Under the pieces are notes generated by a model. It saw only the letters and a program-made list of their open reading frames with translations, was not told the origin of the DNA and searched no databases. Below, in pieces: positions 1 to 8,601 of a DNA stretch of 33,062 bases (position 1 is its first letter; each line of letters opens with the position of its first letter). A program made the translations under genes and the position numbers. The stretch is from Actinomycetota bacterium (GTDB lineage: Bacteria; Actinomycetota; Thermoleophilia; Gaiellales; Gaiellaceae): NCBI GenBank assembly GCA_005883355.1, contig VAXG01000025.1, positions 1-33,062 of the forward strand, given 5' to 3'.

Positions 1-810
1 ACCGAAGTAGCCGAACCCTGCGAGCAGCCGAAGCGCTGCATCCACGGCGTCCTGCACCCAGACCGCCTCGCCGACGCGACAGGTCCCGATGCCGGGCGGG
101 ACCTGCCGGAGCTTCCGGCCGCTGAAGACGCCGAGCGGCCGACCGTCGCGCGCGACATAGCTGCCGACCGTGTAGAGCGTGTCGTCGCCGCCGGGAACGA
201 GCTCCTGCACCATCGGCGAGAACTCTTCGGCGCGCTTGTAGGACTCTTCGACCTCGTCGAGCGATTGGCAACGAAACGCCTGTCTGCGAAAGCGCAGCTT
301 GAAACCGACGGGATGCTCAGGCTTGACGAGCACCGGCAGACCGATGTCCTCGGCGGCAGCACGGGCTTCCTGGGCGGTGCTCGGGTAGTGCGTCCGAGGC
401 ACGTCGACGCCCGCGGCCACGGCTTCGTCCAGCTGGGCGCGCTTGCTCTGCACGCGCTCGAGGACGTCCCAGCCCGGGAACGGAGCAAGCACCTCGAGCT
501 CGCCGAGGTGCTGCGCGATCAGATTCAGCTGCTCGTCGTGGGTCGGAAAGACGACGACCTCGCCGAGCGCGCGGATCGACGCGACGAATCCCGTGGGGTC
601 GGCATGCGGATCGGCACTGACAAACCGCTCCGCGTACCGCGACCGGAAGCCGAGCGCACTTGGCCGGTGATCGACCGCCAGTACGCGGATGCCCGCGCGG
701 CCGAGCGAGCGGATCGCCGCGAGCCCGTTGACCCAGCCCACGTCGACGACCGCAGCGGGAAGTTCGTGCTCGGCGGAAGGACGACGCATCGCGCCGATTC
801 TGCCGATCAC
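1..810 (-). CDS. ATP-grasp carboxylate-amine ligase-like protein (3' end cut by window edge)
   Basis: About 270 residues are visible; the C-terminus lies beyond base 1. The N-terminus has a pre-ATP-grasp Rossmann-like fold (AAVVDVGWVNGLAAIRSLG). It is followed by an ATP-grasp nucleotide-binding part (LPVLVKPEHPVGFKLRF, then VQELVPGGDDTLYTVGSY). This is the layout of carbamoyl-phosphate-synthase-like and D-aspartate-ligase-like enzymes, which join a carboxylate to an amine using ATP. The substrate cannot be told. The start is uncertain. GGAGG at 822-826 lies 11 nt before GTG 810 and 5 nt before TTG 816, while ATG 789 lacks a good Shine-Dalgarno. I chose GTG 810. It is divergent from the sugar epimerase at 983, with other glycan genes nearby, so a role in decorating surface sugars or peptides is possible but not shown. 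Confidence 0.75.
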   Translation of the reverse strand, partial: MIGRIGAMRRPSAEHELPAAVVDVGWVNGLAAIRSLGRAGIRVLAVDHRPSALGFRSRYAERFVSADPHADPTGFVASIRALGEVVVFPTHDEQLNLIAQHLGELEVLAPFPGWDVLERVQSKRAQLDEAVAAGVDVPRTHYPSTAQEARAAAEDIGLPVLVKPEHPVGFKLRFRRQAFRCQSLDEVEESYKRAEEFSPMVQELVPGGDDTLYTVGSYVARDGRPLGVFSGRKLRQVPPGIGTCRVGEAVWVQDAVDAALRLLAGFGYFG

Positions 811-880
811 TGGCAAGTCGACCTCCAATCGTCACGAATGCGACACCCGCGCGTCACACGGCGCTGCGACCCTGAAGGTG

Positions 881-934
881 CCTTTTACAGCCTTTTGTCG
901 CATCGCGACATGTCTTGGGGTCTGACCCAAAGAC
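881..934. repeat. Stacked palindromes in a divergent intergenic region
   Basis: This lies in the 172-bp gap between the divergent ATP-grasp and epimerase genes. It holds a 10-bp tandem of CCTTTT (881-886 and 891-896), a perfect hairpin TGTCGC-ATC-GCGACA (896-910), a palindrome GACATGTC (907-914), and an imperfect 11-bp-arm palindrome GTCTTGGGGTC-T-GACCCAAAGAC (912-934, one mismatch). Both flanking genes read away from it, so a terminator role is unlikely. The core TGGGGTCTGACCC (916-928) recurs with one change at 14114-14126. It looks like a REP-type element or a protein-binding site. Confidence 0.6.
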
Positions 935-969
935 AGTAGCCAGTTCGGACACCAGACCGGAACTGCTCG

Positions 970-975
970 TAAGCT
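970..975 (+). promoter_or_regulatory. -10 element of a probable leaderless promoter
   Basis: TAAGCT lies 7 nt before ATG 983. No Shine-Dalgarno is present, so the transcript probably starts at or next to the A of the start codon. Confidence 0.55.
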
Positions 976-982
976 TGCCTTC

Positions 983-1819
983 ATGTCGAAGGTCGTGGTC
1001 ACCGGCGCGAGCGGAAAGGCCGGACGGGCCGTCGTCCGCGCGTTGCTCGAGCACGACCACGACGTGCTTGCGATCGACGTCGTCCCGCCCGCCGAATCCT
1101 CAGCGCCGTCTCTCCTCGCCGACCTGACCGACTACGGCCAGGCCGTCGAGTGCCTGGCCGGACGCGACGCCGTTGTTCACCTGGCGGCGATTCCCGCGTC
1201 CGAGATCCGCACCGAGGAAACAACGTTCCGGACGAACATGCTCAGCACTTACAACGTCTTCGAGGCGGCGCGGCTGCTCGGCCTGCCCCGCGTCGTCTGG
1301 GCGTCGAGCGAGACGATCCTCGGCCTGCCGTTCGAGCGCGAGCAACCCGCATACGCCCCGATCGACGAAGAGCACCCGGCGTATCCGGAATCGAGCTACG
1401 CGCTCTCGAAGCTGCTCTCGGAAGAGCTCGGCCGACAGCTGCAGAGGTGGACCGGCGCGCCCTACGTGGCGCTCCGCTTTTCGAACATCATGGAACCTCA
1501 CGACTACGAGGACTTTCCGTCCTACTGGGACGACCCGAGCCTGCGACGCTGGAATCTGTGGGGCTACGTCGACGCTCGCGATGTCGCCGAGAGTTGCCGC
1601 CTCGCCCTCGATTCGGACGTAGGCGCCGAGCACTTCATCGTCGCCGCCGCGGACACCGTCATGAACCGCCCGAGCCGCGAGTTGATGGCCGAGGTGTACC
1701 CATCGGTGCCTTATCAACCGACCTCGGGCGACTTCGACACGCTGCTGTCGATCGATAAGGCGCGCAAGCTACTCGGCTTCGAGCCACGGTGGTCGTGGCG
1801 CGACCACATCGGCGGCTGA
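983..1819 (+). CDS. NAD(P)-dependent epimerase/dehydratase (extended SDR)
   Basis: A 278-aa extended short-chain dehydrogenase of the NDP-sugar epimerase type. The Rossmann glycine motif TGASGKAG is at residues 7-14. The catalytic pair YALSK (Y139, K143) follows a Ser-rich strand (WASSE, about 106-110). The family acts on nucleotide sugars: 4-epimerases, dehydratases and reductases. The short length and divergent C-terminus do not allow a substrate to be named. A leaderless-type -10 element precedes the ATG. It converges on the aldo/keto reductase at 1833 with a 13-bp gap. Nearby polysaccharide genes suggest a sugar-nucleotide role. It could equally be a uronate dehydrogenase-like enzyme. Confidence 0.85.
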   Translation: MSKVVVTGASGKAGRAVVRALLEHDHDVLAIDVVPPAESSAPSLLADLTDYGQAVECLAGRDAVVHLAAIPASEIRTEETTFRTNMLSTYNVFEAARLLGLPRVVWASSETILGLPFEREQPAYAPIDEEHPAYPESSYALSKLLSEELGRQLQRWTGAPYVALRFSNIMEPHDYEDFPSYWDDPSLRRWNLWGYVDARDVAESCRLALDSDVGAEHFIVAAADTVMNRPSRELMAEVYPSVPYQPTSGDFDTLLSIDKARKLLGFEPRWSWRDHIGG

Positions 1820-1832
1820 TCTTGCGCGGCCG

Positions 1833-2753
1833 CTAGCGGAGTCTGCTGAGCGCGGCCACGTCTTTGGGCGTGGGCTCCCATTGCGCGGCCTCGACGTTCG
1901 CGTGCACCTGCTCGGGCTTCGTCGCGCCCGCGATCACCGACGCGATCGCCGGCTGGGCGAGCAGACCGCCGATCGCGACCTGCAGCAGCGTGAGGCCGCG
2001 CGCCCTCGCGAATTCCTCCAACGCCTCGAGGCGGTAGAAGGTCTCGTTCGTGAACACCTCGTTCCGTCCTGCAAGGCGGGTGCCCTCCGGACGCGCTTCG
2101 CCGCGGCGGTATTTCCCGGTCAGCAATCCACTCGCCAGCGGGAAGTACGGGAGGACGCCGATGCCGAGCCGCTCACAGGTCGGTAGCAATTCTTCCTCCG
2201 CTTGGCGCCGCAGCAGCGAATATTCGTTCTGCGCGCTCACGGGCCTCGCGAAGCCGCGGTCGCGGCAAATCGCGTCGACCTCTTCGACCTGACGCGCGTT
2301 CAGATTCGAGTGGCCGACGTAACGCACCTTTCCGGTACGCACGAGCTCGTCGAGGGCGCCGAACGTTTCCTCGAATGGAGTGACGTGATCGGGAGTGTGG
2401 TACTGGTAGAGATCGACGACGTCGGTGCGCAACCGCTGGAGCGACGCATCGATCGCCTTGTGGATGTAATCGCGTGAGCCACGCGCCTCGGTTCCGTCTC
2501 CCATATCGCCCCCGAACTTCGTCGCGAGCACGACGCGGTCGCGACGGCCTTCGAGCACCTCTCCGAGCAAGGACTCACTCCCACCCTTGCCGCCGTAGAT
2601 GTCGGCGGTGTCGAAAAGCGTGACGCCGGCCTCGAGGGCCGCGTCGACGACAGCACGCGTTCCCTCGAGATCGACTCTCATCCCGAAGTTGTTGCAGCCG
2701 AGGCCGACGACCGAGACGTCGGGCCCCTCCCGTCCAAGTCTGCGCGTCAGCAC
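1833..2753 (-). CDS. Aldo/keto reductase
   Basis: A 306-aa (beta/alpha)8 NADPH-dependent aldo/keto reductase. The catalytic tetrad is visible: Asp and Tyr in FDTADIYGG, Lys in LATKFGG and His in QYHTPD. The cofactor-binding C-terminus is present (SVIAGATKPEQV). Longer readings of this frame run back into the divergent gene, and their extra N-terminus is not family-like. GTG 2753 is preferred because it begins right before the conserved first strand (LTRRLGREGPDVSVVGLG) and has TAGCAT 8 nt upstream. The substrate is unknown. It shares a 24-bp start region with a second, clearly different aldo/keto reductase. Confidence 0.87.
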   Translation of the reverse strand: MLTRRLGREGPDVSVVGLGCNNFGMRVDLEGTRAVVDAALEAGVTLFDTADIYGGKGGSESLLGEVLEGRRDRVVLATKFGGDMGDGTEARGSRDYIHKAIDASLQRLRTDVVDLYQYHTPDHVTPFEETFGALDELVRTGKVRYVGHSNLNARQVEEVDAICRDRGFARPVSAQNEYSLLRRQAEEELLPTCERLGIGVLPYFPLASGLLTGKYRRGEARPEGTRLAGRNEVFTNETFYRLEALEEFARARGLTLLQVAIGGLLAQPAIASVIAGATKPEQVHANVEAAQWEPTPKDVAALSRLR

Positions 2754-2761
2754 GAGCGGAG

Positions 2762-2771
2762 ATGCTAGAGC
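2762..2771. promoter_or_regulatory. Overlapping divergent -10 elements of two aldo/keto reductase genes
   Basis: Minus strand: TAGCAT (2762-2767) lies 8 nt before GTG 2753. Plus strand: TAGAGC (2766-2771) lies 6 nt before GTG 2778; its last base is a poor match. The two hexamers overlap by two bases, so the whole divergent promoter would fit in 24 bp plus coding sequence. Confidence 0.45.
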
Positions 2772-2777
2772 TTCCCT

Positions 2778-3725
2778 GTGCGCTACCGCCGCCTCGGTTC
2801 GAGCGACCTCGACGTCTCCGAGATCAGCCTCGGGTCGTGGCTGACCTTCGGCGGCGGCGTCTCCAACTCCCAGGCCGAGGCGTGCGTCGCCAAGGCGTTC
2901 GAGGTCGGCATCAACTTCATCGACACGGCGAACGTCTACTCGCAAGGCGGGGCGGAGGAATTTCTCGGCGAGGTTCTCGCCGAGAGGCCGCGGGACTCGT
3001 ACGTCCTCGCCACCAAGCTGTACTTCCCGATGAACGGCGACCGCGGCCTGTCACGCGAACAGGTCTTCAAGCAGATAGACGCTTCGCTCGCCCGGCTGCG
3101 CACCGACTACGTCGACCTCTACCAGTGCCATCGCTACGACGTGGCGACGCCGCTCGAGGAGACGATGGAGGCGCTCACCGAGGTCGTGCGTCAGGGCAAG
3201 GCCCGCTACCTCGGATTCAGCGAATGGACCGCGGACCAGATCAGAGCCGCGCTCGCATTGATCCCACGGGTCGAGAAGTTCGTCTCGTCGCAACCGCAGT
3301 ACTCGCTTCTCTACCGCGTCCCGGAACGAGAGGTGATTCCGCTCTGCAAGGAGAACGGCATCTCGCAGATCGTCTGGTCACCACTCGCCCAGGGCACGCT
3401 GACCGGGAAGTATCAGCCCGGAGCGGACCCGCCCGCCGGCTCCCGCGCGGCGTCGCACCAGATGGGCTGGGCGATGGACCGCTTCCGCGACGACGACGTG
3501 CTGCGCTCGGTGCAGCGACTCGCTCCGATCGCGGAAGGGCTCGGGATCACGATGGCCCAGCTATCGCTCGGGTGGGTGCTACGCGAGGAGAACGTCGCAT
3601 CGGCAATCATCGGAGCCTCGCGCCCCGAACAGGTCGAGGAGAACGCCGGCGCCTCAGGGATCGAGCTCGACGATGCGACGCTGAAGGCGATCGACGACGC
3701 CGTTGCCGGCGTCGTCGTTCGCTAG
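2778..3725 (+). CDS. Aldo/keto reductase (potassium-channel beta-subunit-like group)
   Basis: A 315-aa aldo/keto reductase. It has FIDTANVYSQGGAEEFLGEV (Asp and Tyr of the tetrad), LATKLYF (Lys) and YQCHRYD (His). The NADPH-binding end is ASAIIGASRPEQVEENAGA. The QPQYSLLYR and WSPLAQGTLTGKY segments are typical of the Kv-beta/YghZ-like branch. The GTG start directly precedes the conserved RYRRLGSSDLDVSEISLG. It is divergent from the other aldo/keto reductase and converges on the HU gene 13 bp downstream. The substrate is unknown; carbonyl detoxification is a common role in this family. Confidence 0.88.
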   Translation: MRYRRLGSSDLDVSEISLGSWLTFGGGVSNSQAEACVAKAFEVGINFIDTANVYSQGGAEEFLGEVLAERPRDSYVLATKLYFPMNGDRGLSREQVFKQIDASLARLRTDYVDLYQCHRYDVATPLEETMEALTEVVRQGKARYLGFSEWTADQIRAALALIPRVEKFVSSQPQYSLLYRVPEREVIPLCKENGISQIVWSPLAQGTLTGKYQPGADPPAGSRAASHQMGWAMDRFRDDDVLRSVQRLAPIAEGLGITMAQLSLGWVLREENVASAIIGASRPEQVEENAGASGIELDDATLKAIDDAVAGVVVR

Positions 3726-3738
3726 GGCTGGTCGAGTC

Positions 3739-4065
3739 TTAGGCGAGGCGCTTGCGGGCCTTCTGCACGGACGGCAACGCCGCCTTCGCCTTCGCCAGCG
3801 GCCGTGCCTTGAGGGCAACCGAGGCCGGCTTGGCCGAAATCGTGATCTCTTCGCCGGTCGCCGGATTGCGGCCCTGGCGCGGCTTCGTCGCCTCCTTGAC
3901 GCGCACCACCAGCTGAACGACTCCGCCGATGCGTACCTTCTCGGCGTCCGCGAGCTGCTCGAGGACGACTTCCTCCAACGCCGTGAGTGCGGCCTTGGCA
4001 TCGCTCTTCGTCAGGCCGCTTCGATCGGCGACTTCACTTGCGAGTTGCGTCTGGGTCAGAGGCAT
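3739..4065 (-). CDS. HU-family DNA-binding protein
   Basis: A 108-aa histone-like nucleoid protein. The N-terminal helices (LTQTQLASEVADRSGLTKSD) form the dimer body. The beta-arm signature GRNPATGEEI with its DNA-intercalating Pro is at about residues 65-74. A short Lys/Ala-rich tail (KAKAALPSVQKARKRLA) extends past the usual 90-aa HU length; actinobacterial HU proteins often carry a longer basic tail. AAGGAG lies 4 nt before the ATG, so this gene uses a Shine-Dalgarno, unlike many neighbours. It bends and compacts DNA in the nucleoid. It sits 59 bp downstream of the PIG-L gene on the same strand. Confidence 0.9.
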   Translation of the reverse strand: MPLTQTQLASEVADRSGLTKSDAKAALTALEEVVLEQLADAEKVRIGGVVQLVVRVKEATKPRQGRNPATGEEITISAKPASVALKARPLAKAKAALPSVQKARKRLA

Positions 4066-4124
4066 TGGGCTCCTTCGGTTGTGGGCGAAATGACGTAGGG
4101 ATTCAAGCGAGAGTGCCAGACGGA

Positions 4125-4760
4125 TCAGGTGACGACCCGGTAGACCTCGAAAACCTCTGCAAATTCACGGTTCACGTTGATTCCGTGAGTGCGGGCGACA
4201 TTCCGGATGTACTCCGGATCGCTGTAGCGCCGATGCTGCTGGGACGCGTACTTCGCCAGGGCGGCGACCTTCTTCTCGACGTGCGACTCCTCCAGCGCGA
4301 AGTACGCCTGGTACGCGAAGTCGAAGTTGTTCCACGGGATCTCGTAACCGAGGATCGTGGTGCGCTTGAACGCCCGCAGGCCTTCCGCCGCGATCACCTG
4401 ATGATCCTGGTGGATGTCGTGGAGGCTCGGCTGGAAGACTGCGTCCGGGCGCCAGTCCTCCCAGAGCGCGACGAGCAGCTCGAGGATGTCCTGCCGGTGT
4501 TGGGGGAACGTCCGGACGTCGAAGTCGTGCACGGTCAGGTTCTCGGGCGAGATCCCGAGCTCGGCGGTTGCCGCCCTCACCTCCCGGGCCAACGTGTCCG
4601 GGGGGAAGCCTTCCGGCAGCGACCTGGTGGCGATCGAGAACGCCACATAGCGCACCTCCGCGCCTTCCTCCACGAGACGCGTCATCGTCCCGCCGGCACC
4701 GAACTCACCGTCGTCGGTATGTGGCGCCAGCACCAGGACGCGCTTCCAGGCTCCGATCAC
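4125..4760 (-). CDS. PIG-L / LmbE family deacetylase
   Basis: A 211-aa zinc-dependent deacetylase. The metal motif APHTDDGEFGAGG is near the N-terminus, a variant of the usual PHPDDE. The second metal site is SLHDIHQDH, about 115 residues in. Family members remove the acetyl group from GlcNAc-type sugars, as in mycothiol, bacillithiol, GPI anchors or glycan precursors. A start at ATG 4802 is possible, but TAGGAA 7 nt before GTG 4760 and the position of the first strand favour the shorter form. It is divergent from the O-antigen-ligase-like gene, so a role in surface-glycan precursors fits. A mycothiol role cannot be excluded. Confidence 0.87.
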   Translation of the reverse strand: MIGAWKRVLVLAPHTDDGEFGAGGTMTRLVEEGAEVRYVAFSIATRSLPEGFPPDTLAREVRAATAELGISPENLTVHDFDVRTFPQHRQDILELLVALWEDWRPDAVFQPSLHDIHQDHQVIAAEGLRAFKRTTILGYEIPWNNFDFAYQAYFALEESHVEKKVAALAKYASQQHRRYSDPEYIRNVARTHGINVNREFAEVFEVYRVVT

Positions 4761-4785
4761 GCGGCCCTTCCTATCACGACCCCCG

Positions 4786-4791
4786 TAGTCT
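4786..4791 (+). promoter_or_regulatory. -10 element of a probable leaderless promoter
   Basis: TAGTCT lies 9 nt before ATG 4801. It lies within 26 bp of the minus-strand start region of the PIG-L gene, whose own weaker candidate is TAGGAA (plus-strand 4768-4773). Confidence 0.45.
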
Positions 4792-4800
4792 TTGTTCCTC

Positions 4801-6339
4801 ATGCCCCATGGCGACCTGGCTCAGCTGTCCGCGGTAATCGGCGGGCTCGGGGCGGCGGCGATGCTCCTCTCACGCACGCGCGCCCAGCTCCTGGCCGGAT
4901 TGGCCGTGACTGCGGTCGGCGAGGCGACCCTCGCGGCGGCCCTCGTACCGGGAGCGGATCTCAAGCTGCTCGTCGCCCCGGCAGGCCATGCCGCTGCCCT
5001 CGTGGTGGGCGTGCTCCTCGTCGGCGCGGGTGCGGTCGGGCTCGCCCGGTACCCCGCGATCGTTCCGGTCGCGTTGCTCGCCGCGGCGCCGTTCCGGATC
5101 TCCGTTTCGATCGGCGCGCAGAAGGCCTACCTGCTCGTACCGCTCTACATCGTCCTCGCGGCTGCCTTCCTCGCGCTCCTGTTTCGCGCGCTGCGCGGAG
5201 ACGTCGGGCGGCCGTTGCCGCCGCTCCTCGCAGTGCCCGCGGCCGCGTTCGTGGCGCTTGCCGGGCTCTCGCTCCTCTGGACCCGCGACCTGCGACAGGG
5301 CACCATCGAGCTGCTCTTCTTCCTCTTTCCGTTCTCCGTGCTTGTCGTCGCCGTCGCGCGCTCGCCCTTCCGTTCGTGGCATCCGCGCGCGCTTGCGACG
5401 ACGCTCGTCGCGCTCGCCGGAGTGTTCTCTGCCGTTGCGCTCTTCCAGCGCCTGACGCACGGACACCTCCTTGCCGGTGATGTCGCGCGCGCGAACGCAT
5501 ACACGACGTACTTCCGCGTCACGTCGCTCTTCAAGGATCCGAGCATCTTCGGCCGACACGTCGTGATTGCGATCGCCGTTCTCCTCGTCGCGGTCTGGCT
5601 GGGCCGGATCGGCTTCTGGGCAGGGGCGGCGCTCATCTCCTTTCTCTGGGCGGGACTGCTCTTCTCCTATTCGCAGTCGAGCTTCGTCGCGCTCTTCGCG
5701 GTCGGCGTCGCGGTGTCGTACCTGCTGGGAGGGCCGAAGCTGCGGCGCGTGCTGCTCGTCGGCGGTGTCTCCTTCGTTCTCGCAGGAGCGGTTTTTGTCG
5801 CCGCCACCGCGGTGAACGACTCCGCGCGCCAGGCGACGAGTGGCCGGACGCGGCTCGCCAGGGTGACGTGGGTCGTCTTCACGAATCATCCCGTGGTCGG
5901 GGTCGGGATCGGCGGCCAGCCGCAGGCGAGCAAGGACGAGGCGAAGACACAGCTCTCCGCAAAGCGCGACCGCTCGCACACGACGCCGCTGACGGTCGCA
6001 GCCGAGCTCGGCATCGTCGGCCTGCTTGCGTACGCGGCTCTGCTCGCCGGGGCCACACGGCTGCTCTTGCTGCTGACCCGTCTGAATCGAGCTCTGGGAC
6101 TCGGAGCCTCGGCGGTCTTCCTCGCCCTCTTCGTGCACTCGCTCTTCTATTCGGGTTTCTTCGAGGACCCGATCGTGTGGGGCGTGATGGTGCTTGCTGC
6201 GTGGGCGTGGATCGCACTCACGCGCGAACCAGGGCCGCCGCAGGCTCCGCCGAGCCCGAAGTTCACCGGAGTATCAAAGGACGGCGGCACACGACGAACA
6301 CCTTCCCAGCTCCAGCACGAGACGCCGCTGGCAGACTAG
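4801..6339 (+). CDS. O-antigen ligase / Wzy-type polysaccharide polymerase-like membrane protein
   Basis: A 512-aa protein with about 11-13 hydrophobic segments over residues 8-460. The family-typical part is a strand with FSYSQSSFVAL, then a periplasmic loop with NHPVVGVGIGGQ and HTTPLTVAAELGIVGLLAY, matching the Wzy_C / O-antigen-ligase domain. Such enzymes transfer or polymerise undecaprenol-linked glycans on the outer face of the membrane. The hydrophilic tail (from about residue 480, rich in Pro, Ser and Thr) is probably cytoplasmic. ATG 4801 is chosen because it has a -10 hexamer 9 nt upstream and precedes the first hydrophobic segment. The next gene begins 9 bp after its stop, so the two are probably co-transcribed. 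Confidence 0.82.
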   Translation: MPHGDLAQLSAVIGGLGAAAMLLSRTRAQLLAGLAVTAVGEATLAAALVPGADLKLLVAPAGHAAALVVGVLLVGAGAVGLARYPAIVPVALLAAAPFRISVSIGAQKAYLLVPLYIVLAAAFLALLFRALRGDVGRPLPPLLAVPAAAFVALAGLSLLWTRDLRQGTIELLFFLFPFSVLVVAVARSPFRSWHPRALATTLVALAGVFSAVALFQRLTHGHLLAGDVARANAYTTYFRVTSLFKDPSIFGRHVVIAIAVLLVAVWLGRIGFWAGAALISFLWAGLLFSYSQSSFVALFAVGVAVSYLLGGPKLRRVLLVGGVSFVLAGAVFVAATAVNDSARQATSGRTRLARVTWVVFTNHPVVGVGIGGQPQASKDEAKTQLSAKRDRSHTTPLTVAAELGIVGLLAYAALLAGATRLLLLLTRLNRALGLGASAVFLALFVHSLFYSGFFEDPIVWGVMVLAAWAWIALTREPGPPQAPPSPKFTGVSKDGGTRRTPSQLQHETPLAD

Positions 6340-6348
6340 TTCCGCTCG

Positions 6349-7680
6349 GTGCGCCGTCGGATCCTTCTCATCGTCGTTGTCCTCGTGCTGCTCGTCGCAG
6401 GCGCGGGCGTGGCCTACTTCCTCAAGTCGCGGGAGCGGCCGGGAGGAAAGCTGGACACGAAGCTGAGCGGCGTCACGGCGTCGGTCGCGACGAACGCCCG
6501 TGTCCCGACGCAGCCGAAGAAGAAGAAAGGTCGTTACCACGTCGTGGACGACAAGCTCTGCTGGGACAGCTTCGGTGCCGATCCGCAACGGACGCTCGCG
6601 CGGCCGGGCATCGACATCGGGCTGCCCCTCGAGCACTTCTGGGTCGTCGGGCTCGGGTCCTACATCGAATACCCGCCCAGCTACTGCAGCGGGATCCTCT
6701 ATGTGAACACATTCGGGGGCCGCACGGTGGCGCTCAACTCTCACAACGGGCACAGGATCTGGCAACGCTACGGAGCGAGGAAGCCGTCGACACCTCTGAT
6801 CGTGGGCCCCCGACTCCTGGTCAGCGCCCACGACGGGTCCGTGACTGCATACAACCGGTTCAACGGACAGCTTCTGTGGCGCCTCAAGGTGCGAGGAAAG
6901 GTGGAGTCGTCACCGGTCGCCATCGGGCGCGTTGCGTATTTCGGCGCAACCGACGGACGCCTCTTCGCGGTCTACGCGCGCACCGGCCGCGTCAAGTGGG
7001 CCTACGACACCGGTGGCCGGATCAACTCGAGCCCTTCGATCGTCGGCAATCGAATCTTCATCACGACCTATGCGGGTTCGATCTTTTGCCTGCGAACAAG
7101 TGATGCGCACAAGATCTGGAGCACCTACCTGAAGCGCGACGCGATCCGCTACGACAGCTTCTACGCGAGCGCCTCGACAGACGGGCGGCGGCTCTTCACG
7201 ATCTCGCGGTCGGGGAAGATCTACGCTCTGTCGGCGGCCAACGGCCATGTGATCTGGACCGCTCACGTCGGAGGTTACGGCTACTCGACACCGGCGGTCT
7301 CGCAGGGCCGCGTGTTCATCGGCGGCTTCGACGGCGGTCTCCGTGCCTTTCGGGCGGGTGACGGAAAGCTGCTCTGGCTCCAGAATCTCCACGGCCGGAT
7401 TCTCGGCGGCTCGTTCGTGGCCGGCAATCTCGTCTTCACCTCGACACTCGAGGAGCACACGTTTGCGCTGCGCGTCTCGGACGGCAAGATCCTCTGGCGC
7501 CTGAACGTCGGGAAGTACTCGCCGGGAATCGTGACCGAGCGGCACTACTTCTTCACGCTGAACGGAATCGTGATGGCGTGGCACGGGCGCCGCAGCCCCC
7601 AGATCCTCGCGTCCGCGCGCGCCAAGCGGCACAAGGCGCGCAAGAAGTCAGCGCAGGGGCGGGTGACGACGACGCCATAG
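6349..7680 (+). CDS. Membrane-anchored PQQ-type beta-propeller protein (BamB-like)
   Basis: A 443-aa protein with an N-terminal anchor or signal segment (ILLIVVVLVLLVAGAGVAYF, about residues 5-24). The remainder consists of repeated blades of the PQQ_2/PQQ_3 type, for example GRLFAVYARTGRVKWAYDTG, GKIYALSAANGHVIWTAHVG and GGLRAFRAGDGKLLWLQNL. Such propellers act as extracytoplasmic scaffolds or bind cofactors. Without dehydrogenase cytochrome motifs, an enzyme role is not supported. The GTG start lies 9 bp after the polymerase-like gene, which suggests a shared job in surface-polymer export or assembly. Its last 33 bp overlap the convergent sulfotransferase gene. Confidence 0.82.
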   Translation: MRRRILLIVVVLVLLVAGAGVAYFLKSRERPGGKLDTKLSGVTASVATNARVPTQPKKKKGRYHVVDDKLCWDSFGADPQRTLARPGIDIGLPLEHFWVVGLGSYIEYPPSYCSGILYVNTFGGRTVALNSHNGHRIWQRYGARKPSTPLIVGPRLLVSAHDGSVTAYNRFNGQLLWRLKVRGKVESSPVAIGRVAYFGATDGRLFAVYARTGRVKWAYDTGGRINSSPSIVGNRIFITTYAGSIFCLRTSDAHKIWSTYLKRDAIRYDSFYASASTDGRRLFTISRSGKIYALSAANGHVIWTAHVGGYGYSTPAVSQGRVFIGGFDGGLRAFRAGDGKLLWLQNLHGRILGGSFVAGNLVFTSTLEEHTFALRVSDGKILWRLNVGKYSPGIVTERHYFFTLNGIVMAWHGRRSPQILASARAKRHKARKKSAQGRVTTTP

Positions 7681-8601
7681 CGGCGACCGCCGCAGCCCGA
7701 AGCTCGCCGCTCGCCAGGCGGCAGCCCGCGCGCCGTAGGACGTACGCTTGACCCTCCCCGCAGCGTCGGGACGCTCGTGCGTCTCGTACCCGAGCTCGTC
7801 GAGAAGGTCGCCCGCCACCTGGTCGAACGCGCCGACGTCCTCCGGAGACATCTGCAAACGCCAGTCGCGCAGGCCCGCGGTCGGAGGCTGCCTGAGGCTC
7901 TGCTGGTGCGGCTTCGTCGAGACGTCGACGTTCCCGGCGTAGTCCGTCATTTCCGGCTCGTAGGGAAGCCGTGCGAACTCCGAGATGCGGCGCAGCACCG
8001 GCTCGACGTCGCCGACCAGATCTTCGTACCGCACCTCGAGGTAACGCTCGTCTCCAACGCGACGGCCGAGACGCCGCGCCGCTCTGACCTCGGTGCGCCA
8101 CTGGCAGGCGAACGTCGCAACGCTGCGCGGCTGCATCCACGTTTCTGTCATCAGCCCTGGCGGCATCGAGAGAAAGGACAACGCGGCGTCCCGCCCGTCC
8201 CGAACGAGATGGACGAAGAGGGCGTCGGGAAAGAGCCGCTCGAGGAGGCGCAGGTTCTGCATGTACATCGGCGTCTTGTCACCCCAGCGTGACTTGCCGC
8301 GCTCCGCGGCGTAGACGGCGTACACCGTCGCAATTGCGGCGCCGATGGGCATCCGCGCGTCGAGCCGCGCGCGGACCTTGTCCAACGGCACGTCCCATTC
8401 CGCGAGCGTGTCGATCCTGCGCAGATCGTCGACGAACTCGTCCGGCTCGACGTGCCGGAGATGACGATCGGCGAGCTGCGGGACGAAATACGACTCGTCG
8501 GGAACGGCGAGCTCGGAATGCCGATCGAGCATCACGCGGAGCAGCGTCGTGCCCGAGCGTCGTACGCCAAGCACGAGCACAGGCGGGCCGCCGGGGGTCA
8601 C
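7648..8601 (-). CDS. PAPS-dependent sulfotransferase
   Basis: A 317-aa sulfotransferase. The 5'-phosphosulfate-binding loop (VLVLGVRRSGTTLLRVMLD, residues 8-26) opens the protein. The 3'-phosphate-binding segment is HLVRDGRDAALSF near residue 130. Both are hallmarks of enzymes that move the sulfuryl group from PAPS to an acceptor hydroxyl or amine; bacterial members act on glycans, lipids or small molecules. A longer reading in this frame has a non-homologous, Arg-rich N-terminus. GTG 8601 overlaps the stop of the upstream Ig-like gene by 4 bp (GTGA), indicating translational coupling. The APS kinase upstream on the same strand would supply the PAPS. The acceptor is unknown. Confidence 0.85.
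   Translation of the reverse strand: MTPGGPPVLVLGVRRSGTTLLRVMLDRHSELAVPDESYFVPQLADRHLRHVEPDEFVDDLRRIDTLAEWDVPLDKVRARLDARMPIGAAIATVYAVYAAERGKSRWGDKTPMYMQNLRLLERLFPDALFVHLVRDGRDAALSFLSMPPGLMTETWMQPRSVATFACQWRTEVRAARRLGRRVGDERYLEVRYEDLVGDVEPVLRRISEFARLPYEPEMTDYAGNVDVSTKPHQQSLRQPPTAGLRDWRLQMSPEDVGAFDQVAGDLLDELGYETHERPDAAGRVKRTSYGARAAAWRAASFGLRRSPLWRRRHPPLR

Noticed and set aside
881..934. Palindromes as a transcription terminator
   Set aside because: Both flanking genes read away from this region and no T-run follows either hairpin.
3987..5480. Open frame of 497 codons on the plus strand
   Set aside because: It runs antisense to PIG-L and then out of frame through the ligase-like gene. Its product is Arg/Pro-rich without domains, typical of a high-GC shadow frame.
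4870..6138. Open frame of 422 codons on the minus strand
   Set aside because: Antisense to the clear membrane-protein gene; Arg/Glu-rich translation with no domain.
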